64,000 bases of DNA from Ponticaulis profundi (GCF_042659465.1 NZ_JBHSSW010000001.1:62001-126000), one strand, 5' to 3'. Counted from the stretch's first letter, positions 34,274 to 43,621 are shown. Notes: generated by a model from the sequence alone, not told the origin. Translations and numbers: made by a program.

Positions 34274-34306
34274 ATTCTGATTTTAGCGAAGGAGAATAGA
34301 ACGTTT

Positions 34307-34945
34307 ATGGGAATTGGTGAAAAGGGTGCGCGTGGGTTCTGGGACAAGATGGCTGATGGTTATGCGCGCCGACCGATTGCTGATGAGGAAGCCTATCAAC
34401 ACAAGCTCCGACTGACACAGGCCTTTCTGATGCCGAATATGGATGTCCTGGAGCTTGGCTGCGGGACAGGTGGAACGGCGCTGGAACACGCTCCGTTTGT
34501 TCGCCACATTCGAGCTACTGACATTTCCGATGAAATGCTTCGGCACGCCCGTGAGCGTGCGCAGAGTGCTGGCGTTGAAAATGTCACCTTCGAGCAGGCG
34601 GATCTGGAAGGCCTTTCGATCGCGCCGGAAAGCTATGATGTCGTGCTCGCCATGAATCTTCTGCATCTGACAGAAGACCCGCTGGCAGAAATGAAGCGCA
34701 TCCACCAATGGCTGAAGCCGGGCGGTATTTTCGTGCAGAGCACAGGCCTTGTCGGACATATGAATCCGCTTCTGCGCCTTGCATTGCCTGTTGCGCGCCT
34801 GCTCGGGAAGGCGCCTTTCGTGAACAGCTTTACCGAAGATCAGCTGGAAGCCTGGATTGATGCGGCGGGCTTTCACGTCCTTCAGACATACTGGCCTGAT
34901 GCAGGCGCTGCGAAGCTTGTGATTGCTCGCAAGGCTGCGGACTGA
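34307..34945 (+). CDS. Class I SAM-dependent methyltransferase
   Basis: 212 residues. The SAM motif I VLELGCGTGGTALE is at about residues 47-60, motif post I ATDISDEML, and motif IV region DVVLAMNLLHL follow in the usual order. AAGGAG lies 12 bases before the ATG. It resembles the UbiE/Methyltransf_11 group, which methylates small molecules. The C-terminal region has hydrophobic residues but no clear membrane helix. The substrate cannot be inferred; the gene stands alone between two DUF885 genes on the other strand. Confidence 0.88.
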   Translation: MGIGEKGARGFWDKMADGYARRPIADEEAYQHKLRLTQAFLMPNMDVLELGCGTGGTALEHAPFVRHIRATDISDEMLRHARERAQSAGVENVTFEQADLEGLSIAPESYDVVLAMNLLHLTEDPLAEMKRIHQWLKPGGIFVQSTGLVGHMNPLLRLALPVARLLGKAPFVNSFTEDQLEAWIDAAGFHVLQTYWPDAGAAKLVIARKAAD

Positions 34946-34963
34946 CAGAGGCCCGGATACGAA

Positions 34964-34989
34964 AATGCCCTTCCTGGGGGAAGGGCATT
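34964..34989 (+). terminator. Hairpin after the methyltransferase gene
   Basis: AATGCCCTTCC / GGAAGGGCATT is a perfect 11-bp stem with a 4-base loop, 18 bases after the stop. It lacks a T run, so it may be a weak or Rho-assisted terminator. Confidence 0.5.
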
Positions 34990-35076
34990 CAACGTGTCGG
35001 CAGACCGGATTGAGGGGTCTTAGCCAGAGTCTGGTTAGAGACACAGGTTGGGAAAACCCGGCCTGCCTTTACGGGG

Positions 35077-35388
35077 TCAACCTTCGGTCGACGAGGCCGC
35101 TTGCGTGGCCTGGACGAGTGCTGGGTTGCTGTAGCGCTCGACGACATTGTTCACAATGCTGTCGACGCAGCGGGAATCAACACGGTTTGAGAGCACAGAC
35201 TCAGGGCGATACCGGCAAGCATCACGAGCCTGATTTTTCACATTGTCCAGTTCCGCAGCTGCTGTCGCGCTGTTTGAAAGCGCTGACGTGTTTACGGAAA
35301 TAGCCACCTGAAAATTCGATTGGGTGCCTGCGAGTGCCGCTGGAGCGAGAAAAGTCACCGCAAGGGCAAAAGTGATAGAACGCAGCAT
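35077..35388 (-). CDS. UrcA-family secreted protein
   Basis: 103 residues with a signal peptide (cleavage after ALA, about residue 20). The mature part carries the UrcA pattern: a helical stretch with LDNVKNQARDACRYRP and a second cysteine in DSRCVDSIVNNVVE, which may form a disulfide. UrcA proteins are small periplasmic proteins of unknown function, common in Caulobacterales and Sphingomonadales. It sits alone between the methyltransferase and the second DUF885 gene. Confidence 0.75.
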   Translation of the reverse strand: MLRSITFALAVTFLAPAALAGTQSNFQVAISVNTSALSNSATAAAELDNVKNQARDACRYRPESVLSNRVDSRCVDSIVNNVVERYSNPALVQATQAASSTEG

Positions 35389-35546
35389 AAAAGACCTCCC
35401 TGTCTATAATTTGTGCGATATAGGTATCACATGTCCACAAATTGATCAAAAAAGTCGAGTGAAATTCCGGTTACAAAGGGCTGCTCAGCGATCACAAAAT
35501 TGAGAGATATGTGTAAGTGACTGAAAGTGGGTAGATTTTAGGACAT

Positions 35547-35576
35547 AAAAAAACACCGGCGCGAGGCCGGTGTTTT
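35547..35576 (-). terminator. Terminator of the second DUF885 gene
   Basis: AAAACACCGGC / GCCGGTGTTTT is a perfect 11-bp stem with a 5-base loop; on the minus strand a T run follows. It lies 23 bases after the stop at 35599. Confidence 0.9.
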
Positions 35577-35598
35577 CGTTCTGAGATCTGTTTTCGGC

Positions 35599-37557
35599 TT
35601 ATTCAGCCGGTTCGTCTTCGGTGGCGCCTGCTGGTTCAGAGGTGTCTGTCGGCATCGGGGCTGGCACATAGGTGCCGTCTTTGACCGAAGCGATCCATGC
35701 CTCAATACGGTGTTCCAGGACTTCCAGAGGAAGGCCGCCGCCACCCAGCACCGCATCGTGGAACCCACGAATGTCGAAGTCGTCTCCAAGCTCGGTTTTC
35801 GCTTTCTCGCGCAGTTCGAGAATTTTCAGCATGCCGATCTTGTAGCCGGTCGCCTGGCCCGGCCAGGTGATATAGCGCTCGACCTCAGCAAGGGCCTGCG
35901 CGTCCGTGATGGCTGAATTGGCCTGGAAGTAATCAATGGCTTCCTGCTTGGTCCAGCCTTTCGCGTGAAGGCCTGTGTCGACCACCAGACGAATGGCGCG
36001 CCAGATTTCCGAGCCGAGACGGCCGAATTCTGACAGGTCATCTTCATATGTGCCCGGCATTTCCTTGGCGAGATATTCCGAATAGAGCGCCCAGCCTTCG
36101 ACATAAGCGTTGAAGAATTGCTGTGTGCGGAATTGCGGAATGCCCGTCAGCTCCTGAGCAATCGAGATCTGCATATGGTGGCCCGGAATGGCCTCGTGAT
36201 AGGCGATCACTTCCAGCTCTCGCTTCGGCATGGCTTTCATGTCGAGCAGGTGCGCATAGTAGATGCCCGGGCGTGAACCGTCCGGCGTGCCGGAATTGTA
36301 GTGCTGTGCGGCGCCAGCCTGCTCACGGAAAGGCTCGACGCGTTTCACGATGACATCGGCTTTTGGCAGAATGCCGAAATATTCCGGCAGATGCTGTTTG
36401 ATGTTTTCAATGTCTGCCGTGGCATCATCGATATAGCCCTGGCGGCCTTCATCCGTGTTCGGGTAGTAAAGGCGCTCATCATCTGTGTTCTCACGCAGGA
36501 AGACGAAGAACTCTTCCAGAGAGCCTTCAAAGCCGAAGCTGTCTTTCACAGCGACCATCTGCTCACGCAGACGCGCCACTTCAGACAGGCCGATTTCATG
36601 GATTTCGTCGGCGGTCAGGTCAGTCGTGGTCGAAGAGGCGAGGCGGTAGTTATAGAAGGCAGCGCCATCCGGCAGGTCGCCGGCGACCGTTTCGGCTGCC
36701 GTGTTCTCGATATCGTCGCTCATCCAGTCGATGACCGCCTGATAAGCCGGGCCGAAATCTTCGATCAGGGCTGTTTCGGCGTCCGCCATCAGCTCTTCGG
36801 CGCGTTCCGGCGTGACATTGCCAGCCTCTTCGAGTGTCGTGATTTCAGATTTCAGGTCCGCATACAGCGCGGAATCGTCGCCGTCTGTGAAAGGCGCGCC
36901 GGTGATCACGTTCTTTGCCTGCTGGATCGCGCCTTCATATGCGAAGGTTGGCGCGCGGATGCCTTTTTCTGCCGATTGTTGCGTCTGCTCGAGCAATTGA
37001 CGGATGGCGCGAGCGGATTCGCTGACCCGTGAGATATAGGCGACCATATCTTCTTCGGTATCAACTTTGTGGAAGTTGATCAGGAATTGCGGGATCCAGG
37101 CCTGTGACCCGCCCATTTGTTCGAAATTATAGGAATGGAAGCGCCAGTCCCAGCTCGCTTCAGCTCGTTCTGCATTGTAGATCCAGAGGTCGTAAGACGT
37201 CTTGGCTTCCTGATCGAGCAGATCATAGTCGAAATTCGACTTCATTTCGTCAACGGTCGCGAGACGCCAGTCAATCTGCTCGCGCTGCGCTTCGAATGAC
37301 ATGTCGTCAATTTCGTCATAGCGATCCTTGCGGCCGAGTTGCGTCATGCTCATCGGGCTGCTTTGCAGGACTTCTTCGTATTTCTCGTCGAACCAGGCAT
37401 TGAGGCGCGCGGATTCTTCAGCAATCGCTTCCTCAGTTGCAGCCGTTTCTGTGACGGCAGGCGTGGTCGTTTCTGTCGTGTTCGTGGGTGTTTCCGTCGC
37501 TGGGTCGCAGGCGGCCAGGACAAAGACAGCGGCTGTGGTGAGAAGCAGGCTGCGCAT
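35599..37557 (-). CDS. DUF885 lipoprotein, putative metallopeptidase (paralogue B)
   Basis: 652 residues from the ATG at 37557 (AGAGGAAAG upstream); the frame is open further but that part has no signal sequence. The lipobox VLAAC places Cys17 at the mature N-terminus. It shares with the other DUF885 protein the AYHEAIPGHHMQISIAQE motif and many segments, for example QATGYKIGMLKILELREKAKTELGDDF written here as two parts GYKIGMLKILELR and KTELGDDF. The C-terminus has a proline/acidic tail ending in DEPAE. The pair suggests an old duplication with divergence. Confidence 0.88.
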   Translation of the reverse strand: MRSLLLTTAAVFVLAACDPATETPTNTTETTTPAVTETAATEEAIAEESARLNAWFDEKYEEVLQSSPMSMTQLGRKDRYDEIDDMSFEAQREQIDWRLATVDEMKSNFDYDLLDQEAKTSYDLWIYNAERAEASWDWRFHSYNFEQMGGSQAWIPQFLINFHKVDTEEDMVAYISRVSESARAIRQLLEQTQQSAEKGIRAPTFAYEGAIQQAKNVITGAPFTDGDDSALYADLKSEITTLEEAGNVTPERAEELMADAETALIEDFGPAYQAVIDWMSDDIENTAAETVAGDLPDGAAFYNYRLASSTTTDLTADEIHEIGLSEVARLREQMVAVKDSFGFEGSLEEFFVFLRENTDDERLYYPNTDEGRQGYIDDATADIENIKQHLPEYFGILPKADVIVKRVEPFREQAGAAQHYNSGTPDGSRPGIYYAHLLDMKAMPKRELEVIAYHEAIPGHHMQISIAQELTGIPQFRTQQFFNAYVEGWALYSEYLAKEMPGTYEDDLSEFGRLGSEIWRAIRLVVDTGLHAKGWTKQEAIDYFQANSAITDAQALAEVERYITWPGQATGYKIGMLKILELREKAKTELGDDFDIRGFHDAVLGGGGLPLEVLEHRIEAWIASVKDGTYVPAPMPTDTSEPAGATEDEPAE

Positions 37558-37695
37558 GAATTTTCTCGCTTTCCTCTGAATAAAGCACTGGGTTTGCATT
37601 CTTACCGTGTTGTCAGGCACAGGAAAGCCGTGAAGTCTGGAATTGAGGAAAGCGGGCATTACAAGCACGTAATGTTGGCAAGGGAGGATGGTGAA

Positions 37696-38673
37696 ATGAC
37701 CAGAACATGCTTGCTCCACCAGAAGGCGTTCCGGCGCATGGAAGATGAGCTGCGCGGCTATGCGGCAGAGGTGGACTTCATCACCATGGATGATGAGGGC
37801 GTTTTTGCGAATGGATTCACAGGTGAGCCGGTGTCACAGCCGGTTCCCGATATGGTCTTCGGCAATACCGATTTCTTTTTCGGACCAAAAGTACGCGCAT
37901 TTTTCAGATTTCTGATCGATTTACCGGACCTGGACTGGTTTCAGTCCTCGGCCGCGGGCATGGACAATGAAACCCTGCAGGCGGTGCATGCCAAGGCGCG
38001 CCTTTACACGACCAATCATACGCAAAGCGAAGCCATGGCCGAATGGGCGATCTGGCAGGCGCTGGACTGGCTGAAGGCCGGGCGTCAGCACCGGGCGCAG
38101 GAAAAAGAGGCCGAGTGGCATCGCATCTATCATCGTGATTTCATCGGCTCCAAATGGCTGATCGTCGGTTATGGCGCGATCGGTCAGGCGGTCGCGCGGC
38201 GTGTCAAAGCCCTCGGAGGTCTGGTGACAGGCGTGCGCCGGTCAGGCGGAACCGATGACTATGCAGATGCGATTGTGACGCCAGAAGAGATGGGTGCGGC
38301 GCTGAGAGACGCTGACATCACGCTTCTCTGTCTGCCGCACACGCCGGAGACCGAAAACATGGCCGATGCCGATTTCTTCGCCGCGATGAAGGATGATGCC
38401 ATGTTCATGAATCTGGGGCGCGGCGCTCTGGTGGATGAGGCTGCGCTGATTGCGGAAATGGATCGCGGCAAACCGGCCTTTGCGGCGCTGGATGTGACCG
38501 CGACGGAGCCTCTGCCGGAAGCGAGCCCGCTCTGGCGTCATCCGAACATCGCGATTACACCACATGACAGCTCTCTGACCCTCGGAACCTTTGTGCGCGC
38601 TGACGAGACGTTCCTTGCCAATCTAAAACGCTATCTGGCCGGAGAAGAGCTGATCCATCTGGCACCGAAATAG
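37696..38673 (+). CDS. D-2-hydroxyacid dehydrogenase family protein
   Basis: 325 residues from the ATG at 37696, with GGGAGG eight bases upstream; the longer frame overlaps the DUF885 promoter. The NAD-binding VGYGAIGQAVARRV (GxGxxG) is near residue 155. The catalytic residues are placed as in the family: Arg in NLGRGALVDE, Glu in TATEPLPEASPLW and His in ITPHDS. It reduces 2-oxo acids to D-2-hydroxy acids or the reverse. Related proteins are annotated as glyoxylate/hydroxypyruvate reductase-like; the substrate is unknown. Confidence 0.88.
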   Translation: MTRTCLLHQKAFRRMEDELRGYAAEVDFITMDDEGVFANGFTGEPVSQPVPDMVFGNTDFFFGPKVRAFFRFLIDLPDLDWFQSSAAGMDNETLQAVHAKARLYTTNHTQSEAMAEWAIWQALDWLKAGRQHRAQEKEAEWHRIYHRDFIGSKWLIVGYGAIGQAVARRVKALGGLVTGVRRSGGTDDYADAIVTPEEMGAALRDADITLLCLPHTPETENMADADFFAAMKDDAMFMNLGRGALVDEAALIAEMDRGKPAFAALDVTATEPLPEASPLWRHPNIAITPHDSSLTLGTFVRADETFLANLKRYLAGEELIHLAPK

Positions 38674-38750
38674 GGCCTGACGCTGCGGCTGGAAATTAAA
38701 CGAGACTCATTGTCTGATTGCCCCGGCGTATCAGCGAAAAGCCACAAAGT

Positions 38751-38768
38751 TTAAGCGCTTTGTTAACC
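38751..38768 (+). promoter_or_regulatory. CtrA-like box upstream of fliQ
   Basis: TTAA, eight bases, then TTAACC. The CtrA consensus is TTAA-N7-TTAAC, so spacing is one base too long. The TTAACC also begins a perfect inverted repeat TTAACCTTT / AAAGGTTAA (38763-38787). In Caulobacter the fliQ operon is a CtrA target. Confidence 0.45.
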
Positions 38769-38813
38769 TTTTCTTTGGAAAGGTTAATTGTCGCGCTTAC
38801 CAGGGTAAGAATT

Positions 38814-39077
38814 ATGACGGGTGCAGAAGTACTAGATCTCGGACGAGAAGCGCTCTGGACGACGGTCCTGATGGCGGCGCCAGCCATGATTATTGGTCTG
38901 GCGGTCGGCGTGATCATCGCACTCGTGCAGGCATTGACCCAGGTGCAGGAAATGACCCTCGTCTTCGTTCCGAAGATCGTGGCTATCTTTATCGCGCTCC
39001 TGATCTTTCTGCCGATGATGGGCGCGCTGATCGCGGCTTATGCGCAGGAAACCTTTGCGATGATCGCAAGTATGTAG
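38814..39077 (+). CDS. fliQ: Flagellar export protein FliQ
   Basis: 87 residues, the usual length, from the ATG at 38814. Two membrane helices carry the family features (ALWTTVLMAAPAMIIGLAVGVIIALVQALTQVQE in two parts: ALWTTVLMAAPAMIIGL and ALVQALTQVQE, then the second helix ending in ALIAAYA). FliQ is part of the export gate with FliP and FliR at the flagellar base. Its stop is followed immediately by the fliR ATG, showing a tight operon with flhB. Confidence 0.95.
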   Translation: MTGAEVLDLGREALWTTVLMAAPAMIIGLAVGVIIALVQALTQVQEMTLVFVPKIVAIFIALLIFLPMMGALIAAYAQETFAMIASM

Positions 39078-39830
39078 ATGCTGGACCTTTTGCCATATGT
39101 CTGGGCAGGCGCTTTGCTGTTTGCGCGGCTGGGCTCTGTACTGATGCTGGCTCCCGGATTTGGGGAGGCGGCCATCCCTGCGCGTTTTCGGCTGACCATT
39201 GCCTTGCTGGCGACCTTTGCGCTGGCACCGGGCCTGTTTGCAGATCTGCCGGGGCAACCGGAAAACCTTGGCACTGCGATTACCATGCTGATCGGTGAGA
39301 TCCTGATTGGTCTGATGTTTGGCGCTGCAGCGCGTATTCTGATGTCGGCGGCCTCCATCGCCGGGCAGGTGATCTCGCTGCACACCGGTCTCGGCTTTGC
39401 CATGCAGCTTGATCCGATGCAAGGCCAGCAAGGGGCGGTGTTGTCGACGTTTCTGTCGCTGATCGCTGTCGTTCTGGTTCTGGGTGCCGGTATTCATCGC
39501 TGGATGTTGCAAGGCGCGGTCGACAGTTATGATCTCTTCCCGGTTGGCACGCTGCCAGACATTTCAGACGCCACCCAATATGGTGTGATGGCCTTTACCG
39601 AAGCCTTCCGGCTGGGCATTCAGATTGCCGCGCCTGCCATTGCGTTCGGTCTGATCTTCAATCTGGCCATCGGTCTGGCCGCTCGGCTCATTCCGCAGAT
39701 CCAGATCTTTTTCATCGCCATGCCAAGCTCGATCATGTTTGGCCTGATTGTCGTCATGCTCGGCATGGGCGCAGGCATGCTGGCATGGCTGGAAGGCTTT
39801 GACCGTTTTCTGAATCAGGGAGGGATCTAA
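39078..39830 (+). CDS. fliR: Flagellar export protein FliR
   Basis: 250 residues with about six membrane helices. Family-typical segments are RLGSVLMLAPGFGEAAIPARFRLTI (given here in parts: RLGSVLMLAPGFGE and IPARFRLTI) and FAMQLDPMQGQQGAVLSTF, which covers the conserved GxQ region. It forms the export gate with FliP and FliQ. No gap to fliQ and 3 bases to flhB. Confidence 0.95.
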   Translation: MLDLLPYVWAGALLFARLGSVLMLAPGFGEAAIPARFRLTIALLATFALAPGLFADLPGQPENLGTAITMLIGEILIGLMFGAAARILMSAASIAGQVISLHTGLGFAMQLDPMQGQQGAVLSTFLSLIAVVLVLGAGIHRWMLQGAVDSYDLFPVGTLPDISDATQYGVMAFTEAFRLGIQIAAPAIAFGLIFNLAIGLAARLIPQIQIFFIAMPSSIMFGLIVVMLGMGAGMLAWLEGFDRFLNQGGI

Positions 39831-39833
39831 GGC

Positions 39834-40898
39834 ATGGCTGAACAACCAGACCAGAGTCAGAAGACCGAAGAACCCACCCAGAAACGGTTAGACGACGCGC
39901 GAAAGAAGGGTGATGTTGCCCGAAGTCAGGATGTGCCCATCTGGTTTACCATGATGGGCATTGCCGTACTGGTCTCGGCGGCGGTGCCGCTGATGAGGAT
40001 GCTGGCGCATCCTCTGGTGTCCCTGCTTGATCATCCGCATTCCTTTGATGTGGGGCGCGAAGGCGTCATGACGCTGACGCGGTCTCTGATCTGGGCTGTC
40101 GCGCCAGTCGCTGCCATCGTGTTCGGCGTGATGATGGCGTTTGCGGTGGCCGGGCACCTCATCCAGAACCCGCCCAACTGGACGGCGGAAAAGATGAAGC
40201 CGAAGCTGTCCAAGCTGTCGCCGATTGACGGGCTGAAGCGGATGTTCGGACCGCAGGGCTGGATGAACCTTTTCAAGTCCATTCTGAAGCTGTCTGCGGT
40301 CTCTCTGGCGCTGGCTTATGCGGTCTGGCCGCATCTCTCTCTGATCGAACGGGCAGGCGGGGTCGAACTCGCGCTCCTGGCCGGTGTGCTGCAATCGCTT
40401 GCCGGACGTCTGTTGATTGCAACGCTGGTCGTTGTCGGTCTGGTGGCGGCGATCGACTATCTGTTCCAGAAGCAGCAATACGATCAGAAAATGAAAATGA
40501 GCCGGCAGGAGATCAAGGACGAGCACAAGCAGTCCGAAGGTGATCCGCAGGTCAAGGCGAAGATCCGTCAGTTGCGCATTGAACGGTCACGCAAGCGCAT
40601 GATGGCCGCGGTGCCGGATGCCAGTGTGATCATCACCAACCCGACGCACTATTCTGTTGCGCTGAAATATGACGACTCCACACCGGCGCCGATCTGTATC
40701 GCCAAGGGTGTTGATGATCTGGCATTGCGTATCCGCGAGATTGCCGAAGAGCATGACATTCCGTTGGTCGAAAACCCACCGCTTGCGCGCGCCCTCTATG
40801 CCCGCATCGAAGTGGATGAAGTTATTCCGAAAGAACATTACGAAGCGGTGGCCAAGATCATCAGCTTTGTCATGCGCACCAAGCGCGGAGGCCGCTAA
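39834..40898 (+). CDS. flhB: Flagellar export protein FlhB
   Basis: 354 residues, with a GGGAGGG ribosome site. It starts with the EEPTQKRLDDARKKGDVARSQDVP-type N-terminus (EEPTQKRLDDARKKG visible), four membrane helices and a cytoplasmic domain with the autocleavage motif NPTH near residue 270. FlhB switches export from rod/hook to filament substrates. It is the third gene of the operon and is followed by cckA after 65 bases. Confidence 0.96.
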   Translation: MAEQPDQSQKTEEPTQKRLDDARKKGDVARSQDVPIWFTMMGIAVLVSAAVPLMRMLAHPLVSLLDHPHSFDVGREGVMTLTRSLIWAVAPVAAIVFGVMMAFAVAGHLIQNPPNWTAEKMKPKLSKLSPIDGLKRMFGPQGWMNLFKSILKLSAVSLALAYAVWPHLSLIERAGGVELALLAGVLQSLAGRLLIATLVVVGLVAAIDYLFQKQQYDQKMKMSRQEIKDEHKQSEGDPQVKAKIRQLRIERSRKRMMAAVPDASVIITNPTHYSVALKYDDSTPAPICIAKGVDDLALRIREIAEEHDIPLVENPPLARALYARIEVDEVIPKEHYEAVAKIISFVMRTKRGGR

Positions 40899-40963
40899 AG
40901 CGATGACGCTAACGAGCCATCCCCGAATCGTGACAGATTACGCACACACAAGTGAGCATTTCC

Positions 40964-43537
40964 ATGACTGATACACCTGACCCAATGATCGAGCCGTCGA
41001 TCGCCAAGCATGCGCCGGATAACGACACCGTCCCGGAATCGGGTGGTCTGGATATGTTTCAGGCGGTGTTCTGGCTGTCTCTTCTGATCGCGGTCATCGC
41101 AGCATGTGTCGCGATTGTCCGTCCGGACGCTGTCGGCCAGACTGGGCCAGTTCTGCTGATCGCCATGGCGTCGGGCGGGATGGTGTTTCTTGTCTGGATC
41201 TTGCGCGGGGCTGGCAAACGCCTTGGCCTGTTTCCGGCGCGCGGTGCTGTCGAAGAGGTTGCGGCCCGGCGCAAGACGCCATTTGCCTGGATCAATGCGC
41301 TTGATGAGGCGGTAATCGTAACGGAAAAAGGCGGCGGTGCTGTATCTTCCAATGATGCCTATACAGCGCTGACGAATGAGCTGGGCGTTGTCACCGAGAC
41401 CGAGCGCGCCGTAACGGTTGATCGCCTGTTCGGCGCAAATCCGGGCCTGAATGCGCCGATTTATCGCCTGTCGCGGGCTGCGAAAGCGGGCGAGTCCCGC
41501 CGGGAAGTGCTGCCCGCGATTGCCATTGGTGATGACAATGTGCCTGCGCAGTTCGAAGTGGCTGTGTCTCCGCTGGATCATGAACGCACGCTCTGGCGTC
41601 TGCGCCGGCTGTCCGGCATGAGCGAGGCGATGGGGGCAGCGGATTCCCGGGCTCTGTTCGTCGAGGAAGCGCCGATTGGCTTTTTCATCACGCGCGCGAA
41701 TGGCCAGATTTCCTATGCCAATAGCTGGCTGCGCAATTTCCTCGGCCTGTCCGATGAACTCGTTGATGTGAAAGTTGAAGACATTCTGCGCCCCGAGTCG
41801 GTCAAGATTTTTCGCCGCGACAAGAAACAGTCAGGCCAGCCGGTCTGGCTGGATCTGCACATCCGGGCGCGTGATGGCGTTGAGAATGTGGTCAAGACGG
41901 CGACGACCTGGACCGGCAAAGGTGCTGACTCGGTTGCACGGACCATTGTGCTTTCGCCGGTCAATGCGCCGAAACTCGGCAACGAACGGCTGACAGCGGC
42001 GTCGTCTGCGCGGCCGGAGAAAACCGATCATGATCCGATGTTCGATGATGCGCCTTTTGGCGTGGCGCGGCTGGAAGGTGAGAGCCTGTCAGAAGCCTGC
42101 ATTGTCGATGCCAACCGCTCTCTGGTCGAGCTGACCGAAGGCAAGGCGACGCCGGGTGCGAAATTCGCTGATCTCTTCAAATGCGACTCCGATGACCGCG
42201 ACATGCAGGAGGTTCTGCTCTCCGCCGTCGACCATCCGGTCGAGTTGCAGACACAGACCAAGCCACAGCGGGATGTGACGCTGGTCGTGACGCTGGATTC
42301 TGCCGGTAAGCCGAACCTTGCATATGCCATGGACATGACGGAGCAGATGCAGCTCAAGAACCGTCTCATCCACTCTGAGAAAATGCAGGCGATCGGCACG
42401 CTTGCGGGCGGCGTTGCGCATGATTTCAACAACATGCTGACCGGTGTGATGCTGCATACCGACAAGCTGCTGGAGCGTCATACGGTTGGCGACCCAAGCT
42501 TTGATGAATTGCAGCAAATCCATGAGCTGTCGTCGCGCTCTGCGGAACTGGTGAAAATGTTGCTGGCATTCTCACGTCAGCAGACCTTCAAGCGCGAAAT
42601 CCTGAATGTTTCAAACGTTCTGAACGAGCTGAATTACCTCATTCGTCCGCTTCTGGATGAACGTGTGGTCCTGAGAATGCATCATGGCCGTGACCTGCCA
42701 ATGATCCGTGCGGACAAGGGTCAGCTGGAAAACGCGATCATCAACCTGGCCACCAATGCGCGTGACGCGATGATTGAGAAAGGTGGCGGCGAGCTGACCA
42801 TCTCCACATCACGCGTGACCAGCGAAGATGCGCATGACAATGGCTTTGAATATGTCGATGAGGGCGAATATCTCTGCGTCGAAGTCCGTGACAACGGCTC
42901 TGGCATGCCGCCAGAGGTCATCGAAAACATCTTTGAGCCATTCTTCACAACCAAAGAACAGGGCAAGGGAACGGGCCTGGGGCTTGCGACCGTTTATGGC
43001 ATCGTCAAACAGTCGGGCGGCTATATCTGTCCGAAATCCAAGGTCGGTGAGGGGACGAGCTTCTTCATCTATCTGCCAGCGCTGAAAGCTGAAGAGCTGG
43101 ACGCGGTTCGCGATGTGCCGGCCAATGATGTGGAAGAAAAGGTCAAGGCGCCGCGCGATCTGGCGGGCCGTGGCCGTATCATGCTGGTCGAGGATGAAGA
43201 CGGCGTTCGCAACATAGCGGCGACCCTTCTGCGTAATCGCGGTTATGACGTGATTGAAGCGGCCGATGGTGAAGAGGCGCTTGATCTCATCATCGAGAAT
43301 CAGGGCGAGATCGATCTTCTGATCTCTGATGTGATTCTGCCGGGAATTGATGGGCCGAGCCTTCTGAAACAGGCGCGCGAGTATCTCGGTGATGCGCGGG
43401 TGATGTTTATTTCCGGTTATTCCGAGGGCGACCTCACAAAAACGCTGGATGAAGAGCGCGCAATTTCCTTCCTGCCGAAGCCGTTCCGCATGGAAAAGCT
43501 GGCAGAACGCGTGAAAGAAGAGCTTTCAGCCGCCTGA
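40964..43537 (+). CDS. cckA: Hybrid histidine kinase CckA
   Basis: 857 residues from the ATG at 40964 (GTG 40952 possible). Two membrane helices lie at about residues 30-80, PAS-like regions at about 230-330 and 360-460, a HisKA motif GGVAHDFNNML with phospho-His near 486, then the ATPase N, G1 and G2 boxes (NLATNARDAM, DNGSGMPPEV, GTGLGLATVYG), and a C-terminal receiver with Asp near 789 (ISDVILPGIDG). In Caulobacter CckA phosphorylates CtrA and CpdR through ChpT. Position after flhB and before recA matches the order seen in related genomes. Confidence 0.95.
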   Translation: MTDTPDPMIEPSIAKHAPDNDTVPESGGLDMFQAVFWLSLLIAVIAACVAIVRPDAVGQTGPVLLIAMASGGMVFLVWILRGAGKRLGLFPARGAVEEVAARRKTPFAWINALDEAVIVTEKGGGAVSSNDAYTALTNELGVVTETERAVTVDRLFGANPGLNAPIYRLSRAAKAGESRREVLPAIAIGDDNVPAQFEVAVSPLDHERTLWRLRRLSGMSEAMGAADSRALFVEEAPIGFFITRANGQISYANSWLRNFLGLSDELVDVKVEDILRPESVKIFRRDKKQSGQPVWLDLHIRARDGVENVVKTATTWTGKGADSVARTIVLSPVNAPKLGNERLTAASSARPEKTDHDPMFDDAPFGVARLEGESLSEACIVDANRSLVELTEGKATPGAKFADLFKCDSDDRDMQEVLLSAVDHPVELQTQTKPQRDVTLVVTLDSAGKPNLAYAMDMTEQMQLKNRLIHSEKMQAIGTLAGGVAHDFNNMLTGVMLHTDKLLERHTVGDPSFDELQQIHELSSRSAELVKMLLAFSRQQTFKREILNVSNVLNELNYLIRPLLDERVVLRMHHGRDLPMIRADKGQLENAIINLATNARDAMIEKGGGELTISTSRVTSEDAHDNGFEYVDEGEYLCVEVRDNGSGMPPEVIENIFEPFFTTKEQGKGTGLGLATVYGIVKQSGGYICPKSKVGEGTSFFIYLPALKAEELDAVRDVPANDVEEKVKAPRDLAGRGRIMLVEDEDGVRNIAATLLRNRGYDVIEAADGEEALDLIIENQGEIDLLISDVILPGIDGPSLLKQAREYLGDARVMFISGYSEGDLTKTLDEERAISFLPKPFRMEKLAERVKEELSAA

Positions 43538-43558
43538 TCTAGCGGTCGAACCGGGAGG

Positions 43559-43589
43559 CAGCCCCAATATATAGGGGCTGTTTCTTTTT
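43559..43589 (+). terminator. Terminator of cckA
   Basis: CAGCCCC / GGGGCTG, a 7-bp stem with an 8-base AT loop, followed by a T-rich tract. Confidence 0.8.
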
Positions 43590-43602
43590 ATGATGTTTCC
43601 CG

Positions 43603-43621
43603 TTTGTTCTCATGGAACAAA
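43603..43621. promoter_or_regulatory. Palindrome in the recA promoter region
   Basis: TTTGTTC-TCATG-GAACAAA is a perfect 7-5-7 inverted repeat 77 bases before the recA start. It contains GTTC and GAAC arms. The known alphaproteobacterial LexA box is a direct repeat GTTC-N7-GTTC; here GAAC-N7-GTAC, one base off, starts in the right arm. A SOS operator is possible. Confidence 0.45.
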
